From: Ignelater luminosus
Taxonomy: Eukaryota; Arthropoda; Insecta; Coleoptera; Elateridae
Assembly (NCBI GenBank): GCA_011009095.1
Contig: VTPC01004299.1
Location: 1 to 64,000, forward strand
Direction: 5' to 3'
DNA: 64,000 nt
Under the pieces are notes generated by a model, which had not been told where the DNA came from, did not search any database, and worked only from the letters and a program-made list of their open reading frames with translations. Each line of letters begins with the position of its first letter. Position 1 is the stretch's first letter. Of the stretch, positions 56,437-64,000 are shown piece by piece. A program made the translations under genes and the position numbers.

Positions 56437-56632
56437 AGTGTGCGTCGGGCCTTTTGAACTTCTCGGCTCTTTGGGTCTCTTGGGCCATACGGGCCTGTCA
56501 GGCCTTTTTGACTTTTTGGCCCTTCGGGCTCTTTCGGACTGTTCGGGTTTCTCGGCCCTTTCGGGCCGATCAAGAATTTGCCGAAATTTTTCGGACCACG
56601 TCAAGTTTGTCCCCAGTCGGGTTTAGAAATCT
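56437..56632 (+). repeat. GC-rich tract 9 (short, with intact tail)
   Basis: CTTCTCGGCTCTTTGGGTCT-type words, ending GATCAAGAATTTGCCGAAAT and TCAAGTTTGTCCCCAG at 56601-56616. No head. Confidence 0.82.
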
Positions 56633-56639
56633 TGACTAA

Positions 56640-59160
56640 CCTAGGCTATAAACGTGATGCTTGTCAATAAAATCCAAATTTTAATGTCAATCGGCGAAAA
56701 CACCTATTACATATTTACGTATCTTTCTTTTTCAATTTACAGAAGATGCATAATTATTATTATTACCAGATGCAAGGCCACCTGAGCATTACTGAAAGAG
56801 TTTTGTGATTTGGTAACGATTTCAGAAAAACAACTTACAATTCAAAGAATAGACAGAGATGAGATATTTTGCAATGAAGAGATGTTGCGAAGATTAGAAA
56901 AAATTTACAAGAAATGTTTTTTGCCTGAACTGTTGAATCTGCAAATTATATAATATTGGATTTGTAGCTGCTGCGTTTTAATACTAAAAAGGTAATACAC
57001 TATGTAGCAAGATTGAAATAAAATCTATCACAGTAACGACTGAACGAAAAGTCGCGTTTTGATTGAGTCAAAATAAGCAAGCGCTTATCAAAGATCGATT
57101 CTTTCTCTGTTTTGGGACCAACCAAGATATTTCCCGATAATAATTTTTGCGCCTCCATTTTTATTTTACGTAGCACAATGTTTTCTTAAGAACGTTTTTT
57201 ACTCACAAATTACAAATTAAAAATTGTTTGCATTTTTTGTTAAGAATCGCATTGCCTGTATTTAGGTATCTATGGTGACAAACCGTAATTTGTTTTGAGA
57301 ATTTTTCCAAGGTGTACTTACTATTGGTTATAATTTAACAAAACAGAAATAAAAGTTGAATTTTGTTTTTGTTTCCTTGGATACCATACAGCATATTGCA
57401 TTTAAAGGTATTTTTCGTGCTTTCTTATTATGCGATTGTACGCGATTCATGGTAAGTTTTCTAAAAAAATAATATTTTTCTAATTTATAAAAGTAAAACC
57501 CGATACAAATAGATAACGGCCTGTATTTAGGTGTATAATCTATCCTAATGCTATTCTTTTACATCATTAGTACTTAAAGTTTGATACTACATTTGTACTG
57601 CCTTAATGTGTAGGAGCTTCAAAAAGTAAATGATGTCAAATTAAAACACTGACGATGTTATCAACTGCTAATATAACTTTTTGATTGTTTTTTAAATTAC
57701 TTCTATTACCTCCATTGCATTGTACACATAACATGTGCGACTACTAACAACTTCCGGTTTCGCATTATTACAAAATTTTATGTTTGTACTTTCCGCTCCA
57801 AGAAAATGTGGCAAATCACAACAATAATTATAGTTTCGCAACTTGACAGTATTAAAAAGTTTTATTATGTGACGTTAGAAAAGAGCACAACAGACATATG
57901 TAAAATATACACACGCCATTTATTAAATTCTATTAATGACAGACGTTGACTGTCTGGTCATCGATCAAACCTTGATAAGTTATTTATTCTTTGATTTGTG
58001 ATCAATTTAAAATATAAATCTACGCTCGTATTTAGTGCCAGCTGCATTTAATATAATGTGGTGGCATATTGGCGTTGACAACACAAGTCAGATTTACTGA
58101 TACACATTCTCTATCCGTGTGTGTAGAATTGTAGACGTATTAAGTACCTACTGTGTACATTTTTTATCTTGATGGAAAATCGTGACAGGATAAAAACTAT
58201 TAGGATATGATTCATTTAATTAAAATTAAATCAAGGCCTTTTCGCCGACACGAACTACAATCATTCATAAAATAAAGCAAGTATAGATGATTAAAAATGT
58301 ATCCTGTATTATACACCTAGGAAATCTTAAGGAGGATTATAATTTACATAGAAACTTGAGGAATTTGTATGGAATATACCATGATGAGGACGGCAATTAC
58401 AACTGCAATAATGAGTCCATAAATCAGGTGAGTGCGTAAACTTGAGCGCATTTTATTCATATTTCAAGCCATCTCGAGCAGGATGTACCTAATGAAATGC
58501 AACTCATGCATTATTACTGCAAAATTCTTCACTGCAGGATCAAAAGAATTCAAAATTATTTTACGGCCAGTTATAAACTGTTTTCAAGTTTAATGTAGTT
58601 CCGCCACAATTTGTTAATGGCTTCTTTAAACAAATAAACAGACTACATGCGCATGTACTATACTGCTTTCTTAATATCTAATAAAATATGTAAAAATAAA
58701 ACTAACATGTTGCAATAATGCAATAGCAACTCAAAGAATTTTTATTTTTGTTTTTAATGCAGAGTTCAAGGTAGGTATAATAAATGTTATTTTAGTGATT
58801 AATGAGTTAGCAGTCAGTTATATCTTTCTTGTTTACTTTTATTGTCCAGGTTAATATTTCGTAGAATTTGTCTACATTGTAAAGATACCTACTAGACGCT
58901 ACACATTGAAGACTTAAAACAACTGAAACTACAAACGCAGCACCACCATGGTGGCATGACGCAATTCGTAATTTCGAACTAATAATCTGTTGATTATTAT
59001 TTTTAGTGTTTGCGAGTGTTTAGAGTAGATTTCCAGCGTTTTCCCTAGAATGTTATGAAGAGGTGCAGTAACGAATAAGACAGTTGCAACCGAAATTAAC
59101 GCATCACGCACTATCCTATCTACCGTAACTTATCATTTCCGGATGTGTCTACATCAACAT
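56640..59160. other. long AT-rich stretch with no gene recognised
   Basis: No frame of note except 58929-59111 minus (60 codons), which has no motif. The phrase GCCTGTATTTAGGT occurs twice (about 57255 and 57521). Confidence 0.55.
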
Positions 59161-59164
59161 TATC

Positions 59165-59292
59165 TAAAATTTATCCAAACAGATCTTCTTACTCTTTGGC
59201 ATTGCTCGGTATATACTGTGTGACAATGGCGTTCAATTCGGCAGTAAAGAATTTAATACACTCAAACTTATAAAACCAGAATTATCTATAAT
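59165..59292 (+). pseudogene. LTR-retrotransposon integrase fragment
   Basis: One frame reads FLLFGIARYILCDNGVQFGS then KEFNTL, the retroviral-type integrase core motif with its catalytic Asp in CDNG.QF. About 35 codons remain, ending in a stop at 59292. No other part of the element is visible, although the assembly gap starts 78 bp further on. Confidence 0.65.
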
Positions 59293-59369
59293 GTGAGTCT
59301 GTGATCTTCAGCTGGCTCAAGTAGCTTCGCGTGAAATGATCAACATGATGCCTTACTTTGCTGTTTTTT

Positions 59370-59769
59370 NNNNNNNNNNNNNNNNNNNNNNNNNNNNNNN
59401 NNNNNNNNNNNNNNNNNNNNNNNNNNNNNNNNNNNNNNNNNNNNNNNNNNNNNNNNNNNNNNNNNNNNNNNNNNNNNNNNNNNNNNNNNNNNNNNNNNNN
59501 NNNNNNNNNNNNNNNNNNNNNNNNNNNNNNNNNNNNNNNNNNNNNNNNNNNNNNNNNNNNNNNNNNNNNNNNNNNNNNNNNNNNNNNNNNNNNNNNNNNN
59601 NNNNNNNNNNNNNNNNNNNNNNNNNNNNNNNNNNNNNNNNNNNNNNNNNNNNNNNNNNNNNNNNNNNNNNNNNNNNNNNNNNNNNNNNNNNNNNNNNNNN
59701 NNNNNNNNNNNNNNNNNNNNNNNNNNNNNNNNNNNNNNNNNNNNNNNNNNNNNNNNNNNNNNNNNNNNN
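59370..59769. other. assembly gap (400 N)
   Basis: Exactly 400 undetermined bases. The size may be an arbitrary scaffold gap. Open frames reported across it have no meaning. Confidence 1.
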
Positions 59770-59935
59770 AAACGGCTCGACAGACTCGAGAAGCCCAAAG
59801 GATCGAGATATCCAAAAAGCGCGATACGTTTGTATGGCTCGACAAACCAGATAAATTTTCAAACTCAACCAGAACCCGAGCTTCGAGCCGGACCGCGTAA
59901 AGGCCCTACTAGAAGGCCCGTGAAGGCCTTTAACT
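59770..59935 (-). repeat. GC-rich tract 10 (cut by the gap)
   Basis: Minus orientation; the head at the right reads, on minus, AAGGCCTTCACGGGCC, TTCTAGTAGGGCCTTTACGC, GGTCCGGCTCGAAGCTCGGG and a TTTGAAAATTTATC-like word. The body runs into the gap, so its length is unknown. A long GC-rich repetitive body could itself be the reason for the gap. Confidence 0.75.
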
Positions 59936-61690
59936 CAAAGGTTTTTCGTACGATCAGACTTCTGATGTTGATAATTATTTCTGTAGGTGACACTGTGTGG
60001 CAGCGTGTTATCAGAAACATCAAAACTCTTCAACGTGAAGTTGGCACCCAAGTTCATAGACTCATAGAAGCTATGAGATCAATTCGGATTATCAAAAGGC
60101 ATTTGATTCTTCTTGACCATGGAGCCATCTTTTAATCATCAACGAAGGATGTTTAAACTCGAGGATTGGGTTCTGAATTCCCAACTTGTTAACTGTGGGA
60201 ATCACATACTGTGCCAATAATATACATAGATTGTAAAGCTGCTTGTGGTGTTTGAGCTTTGATCCAACATAGGATTCCTTTCGTTATAGCTCTCATTTTA
60301 AGGTTGTTTTGGGCAGGATGGTGTTAGCACCATAGGAATTATCGAGGCTAATACCTTTCATTTCCGCATTGACTCCTGCTAAATCGGTTTGTACTTTAGC
60401 AAATCGTAGTAAATGCAGCACTTCAGTTTAGTAAGGTTGACTTCTATGGTGGCGATTTCTTAAGACATGCGATCGCTTAGTTCTAGTTTGGTGCATTTAA
60501 GCAAGATTTAAGAAAACTTTCTTTCTTTTCTTCTTGGTCGCTAAACAGACCACATCTACATTAATCTATCCTGCCACAAAGCCAAAACGTGGTGTTAAAT
60601 CATTCTCGTGGTTTACTTTTTCCCTTTTTGTCTCAAATGGGTTTGCTGGCACGTCCATGTATTGCACGGGTTACCGCTAGCGGGCCACGAAATTCCGTTT
60701 TGACCGTAACAATCTTACCTTGAAGATATTGACATATTAACAAGCTCTTTAGTTAAAGAAACTCTTAAATTACTATCTGGTATTATAGAATTTTTAAAAG
60801 AATCAGAATTTATAAGAAACAATGGGAGCTGTCTTGAAAAAGAAAATTGATGACGTCATCGAAGGGTTAAGTGGGAGTAAAGAAAAAATAAAAATAATTC
60901 GAATTGATGCCCTATTGGGAAATAAGGTTGACGTATTCGAGGATTTTGACCCCAGATGCACAGAGAATTTTTTATTTAAAGCGTTCCCCAGTCGGCATTC
61001 GTACTGTATAACAGTTTTTACATGCTCTCCGCCTCTTACTTGCACAGATTAGTTTTAACCTTGTTAGGCATCACTTTTTACAACCACAATTGCTAGTACA
61101 ACCCTTTCTGCAGCTGCACAAGGTTGTAGTCTTGAGTAAAATTTGATTAACAGAAGGATCGTCTGTAGTACTGTGTTCGACATTCCTGCCAAGTCACATC
61201 TGTATCTGACAATTTACTTTGATTTCTACTAAACAGTAGAAATACAGAATTACTTAGCAACCATCTTAGTAACGGTGGTCTTACCAGTAAGATCGACAGC
61301 TAAGGCCCTGTAACTGCTTTTTTGCAAATACGATTTCCAAAAAGAATTTCTACTCGGTAAAATTTTCATCTATAGGGCCTAGTAGGGTAATTTGGTTAAT
61401 GATTACAATTTTGTTAATTAATCAGGTTTGGATGTTTACATGCAGTTGAGTTTTATAGCATGTGTGTACAGGATTGGTTTTATCATCGAAAGTGAGATGA
61501 TAACTGCGATTGGGGGAGAGGAGGTGGGAAATAAGTTCAACATTGTATGCTGCAGCCAAAAAAACATAAAATTGCGCACCAAACGTTATTTCGGTGGTGG
61601 TTTTGTCCCCATCCCATGAAGGAGTTGGTATAAACATAGTTTTAACCCAAGAATAGGAAAGGTACATTGTTGAAGCCTTACTTTTTATTG
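59936..61690. other. no gene confidently recognised
   Basis: Minus frames at 60130-60420 (with GISLDNSYGANTILPKTTLR) and plus frames at 60822-61052 (76 codons) and 61428-61619 suggest decayed coding sequence, but I recognise no family. Confidence 0.4.
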
Positions 61691-61707
61691 CAGAATGTTG
61701 CTACCTT

Positions 61708-62880
61708 ATGAACAAAGAAGACTTGAAGTATATGGTATGTAGTTATATTGAATCAGCCTTCAAAGATAACATTCTGGACTATGACTGTCCGACGTTCTTT
61801 GAAGATAGGTGAAAGGAGCAGCTTACTAGGCGAAAGCCTGAGATTTTAACCAAGGCAAGGGATAAGGGTCTATCTCAATTTGTTGTTGATGAGTTTTTTA
61901 AAATTTACCAAAACGTGTTAGAAGAGAACAATTTGAATGAACACCCTGAAAGAATTTTTAATCTTAATGAAACTGGACTCGGAACAGATCCTGCAAAAGG
62001 AAAGGTTTTTGTGCGAAAAAATGCTAGAAAAACGTACTCGTGCTCTGGATGCGCAGGTAAATTACAGTATAGTGTTCTTTTTGTTGCTCGTGCTGATGAG
62101 CAACGCTTTCCGCCTTTGGTGGTGTTTAAAGGAAGTGGAGAATTACCAAGTACATGAACACGAGGTAGAACTTCTGGGTGGATTCAAGACTTCATTTTCG
62201 AAAAGTAGCTTAGTACATTTGCTGATCAGGTTGCTATGCGGGTTGCATCAGCAAGAGAAGAACAGATTATTATTCTTCTGCGCCTCTCACCAAAAACATC
62301 TCGCGCCTTTCAGCCATTGGATATAGATGTACTTGGGTCTATGAAAGGTTGGAAAAACATCCTAAAGTCGTAGTATAGAAAATCTCGATTTAAAAATGTA
62401 GACAAAGCTGTGTTTCCAAGACTGTTAAAAAGGCTAATTGCTACCTCATTCAAAGCTGAGCATATGGTTGGTGGTTTTGGAGGGTCTGGTCTGTACCTTG
62501 TAAACAAAAATGTTCTGGGAAAGAAATTGTCTCAATTAAAGTAAAAGAGAGCTTCTTAAGCAGTCCAAGTGCACCGGTTCCATCAGCTAGTCAATCAATT
62601 ATTGTACCAGAGCCCATCAGTTGGCCAACCAGCTGACCATGCAAATGTACAAGGCCCATCAGCTGGCCAACCAGTCGACCATACAAGTGTACCAGGTCCA
62701 TCAGTTTCAGCTAGTCAACCAGTTGACGATGCAAAGACTTTGTCTCCTGACCAGTTCCAAAACGTTCAAGCGGCTTTGAAAAATTCAAAGATGAAACGAC
62801 GAAGAGTACAAGGCAGTTGCGGAGAAGTGCTTACATCGGAAAAGGTACAAGAAAGAGGAAATGAAAGAAAAAGCTAAGAA
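61708..62880 (+). pseudogene. pogo/Tigger-like transposase pseudogene (DDE_1)
   Basis: From an ATG at 61708 one frame, with stops, reads LTRRKPEILTKARDKGLSQF, VVDEFFKIYQNVLEENNLNE, RIFNLNETGLGTDP, RFPPLVVFKGSGELP (61915-62155), then FQPLDIDVLGSMKGWK (about 62309-62356). This is the order of the DDE superfamily-1 domain in pogo-like transposases. The first catalytic Asp is changed: NLNETG for NVDETG. The stretch holding the second Asp (LDGH..H) is deleted between FADQVA and the IIIL block. The N-terminal CENP-B type HTH is not readable. The C-terminal part (62600-62877) contains about three 45-bp repeats encoding VxGPSAGQPVDH-like units, then KNSKMKRRRVQGSCGEVLTS, a pogo-type C-terminus. At least one frameshift near 62600. 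Confidence 0.85.
62610..62735 (+). repeat. 45-bp in-frame tandem repeat in the pogo-like C-terminus
   Basis: Three copies of CCATCAGTTGGCCAACCAG-like text, each followed by TTGACCATGCAAATGTAC-like text. They encode Pro-Ser-Gln-rich units, most likely a disordered linker. Confidence 0.75.
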
Positions 62881-62884
62881 GAGC

Positions 62885-64000
62885 TATCAAGGTCAAACTA
62901 TAATTTTTCCTGCAACTGCCAAGCAGCAGAGGCCACAATAGGAATGTGCCTTTCACCTTGGATGGAATTTGGTAATTTGGAAAGGTAAATACTGAAATGG
63001 AATGAGACGGGATTGATAGTAAACTCTCGACAGTGCGACCACTCATACTACGAGTATACGGCAACTCTTCAAGGCTGGAGTTCCTGTGTACTCGACCGCT
63101 TGTATATCGTTGGCTTCCGGAGTCTTGATGGAACCTGAAATATAAAACAGAGTTGCAGAGGAAAAGAGGAGGTGTGAAGGGTTAGAAAATTAGGGAGGTT
63201 CGGTGATTGGATGTCTCGAGCATGAAGTATTGTGTTGGGTTATCTGACGGCAAGGGGTGTGTTCTTTAGGATACCTTGGTGGTCAGATGGCTGGAGGGTG
63301 TTTCAAACTTCTTCTTGGGAGCGGTGGGAGTTTTCAGGGTTCTTCTCTTCAATATATTGTCAATCCAAGACGGACAAACGAAAGTTTTTATAAGTGTGAA
63401 CCGGTAACTGTGCTATCTAGCAGCCCTAGACGTTGGATGCATCGAGCGGAGGTCGATTTTTCTGACAAAATTGTTGGAAACGAATTAATTTCATCCAAAA
63501 GCAGATTATTCGCTGTTCTAGATATAAAAATCGTGGTACAAGAAGTTTGCATTGTAAAATATTTTCTGGCGTCTTTCAAGTTATCGTTCTGTAGAAGCTT
63601 CCATGAACTTTGTTTTCGCTTATGATAGATGCTGAATGTCGAATCGCAGCACGTGCGATCAAAATATTTTATTTTAGATTCCTGTATTTCTTTGTTTAGA
63701 AATAAATCCTGTTCTAACTGGTACTCCTTTCAGGCTTAAAGAATAAAATGTCAGATCAATATCGTCGCCTACCACAATCTTTTGTTTTGCTTGCCGTTCG
63801 GATCTCAAATTCATCAGTATCATTTGGAGTTTTCACCTATTTCTGAAAATGGCGTATGATCTAAGAACCAAAATCTATAACGAAATAATAACAGTAATTT
63901 TTGTAGATGGTATGGTATCCTCAAAAAAATTCCGCTTAATTACTTTATTATTAGTTGCACCCAATCAATAAGATGCAAGGTAAACATGACGCATTATGAT
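62885..64000. other. no gene recognised up to the right edge
   Basis: The 63257-63625 frame (122 codons, Gly-rich start, Cys-containing) is the longest here. It has no recognised domain and no visible splice context. Chance, or an exon of an unknown gene, are both possible. The remainder is AT-rich. Confidence 0.45.

Noticed and set aside
59282-59900. Five open frames of 150-187 codons around the gap
   Set aside because: Almost entirely undetermined residues from the 400 N stretch.

Overview
The window looks like a transposon-dense, gene-poor stretch of an insect (or other arthropod) nuclear genome. It is AT-rich, has no bacterial-style operons, contains a 400-base assembly gap (59370-59769), and is filled with decayed copies of insect-type mobile elements: piggyBac, mariner/Tc1-like, hAT, pogo, Ty3/gypsy-like, BEL/Pao-like and non-LTR elements. 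I found no convincing intact host gene, no rRNA or genuine tRNA gene, and no CRISPR array. The insect order cannot be told from the sequence alone.

Layout. 1-6.0 kb: the acidic end of an open frame cut by the left edge, a broken piggyBac, a broken mariner, an empty AT-rich stretch, then a second and different broken piggyBac. 6.1-8.7 kb: a degenerate AT-rich repeat array split by a 1.1 kb GC-rich tract. 9.5-15 kb: copies of a ~690 bp element with hAT-like ends, two more GC-rich tracts and a BEL/Pao-like gag scrap. 15.5-17.1 kb: a decayed LINE on the minus strand, then a TC microsatellite. 17.7-23.7 kb: little recognisable apart from two tRNA-like SINE heads facing each other. 24.8-27.6 kb: a three-layer nest, with a young mariner inside a hAT-like copy that itself cuts an older mariner. 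27.8-29.6 kb: a complex tandem repeat. 32.6-35.8 kb: a ZMYM1-type hAT transposase remnant that appears to be split by a gypsy-like remnant. 36.3-38.9 kb: hAT-like copies, a GC tract and another mariner. 41-47.5 kb: GC tracts, two LINE scraps, the most complete hAT-like element and a small terminal-inverted-repeat element. 49.7-51.7 kb: a third piggyBac, interrupted by an 887 bp foldback element with TA duplications. 52.3-53.8 kb: a broken copy of an insect repetitive ORF family. 55.2-59.9 kb: GC tracts, an integrase scrap and the gap. 61.7-62.9 kb: a broken pogo-like transposase.

The most unusual material is two repeat families that recur through the whole window. The first is a set of GC-rich tracts built from CGGGCC/TTCGGG words, with a shared head and at least two kinds of shared tail, so they look like discrete mobile units rather than simple satellite. 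The second is a non-coding ~690 bp family ending in CAGGGATGTG/CACATCCCTG, with about ten copies. At two loci the two families abut in the same orientation and at nearly the same place. The elements do not cooperate as a pathway: the nesting order records successive insertions, with the 26.1-27.4 kb mariner the youngest that can be ordered. Names rest on motif recognition from the translated sequence; no database search was run.
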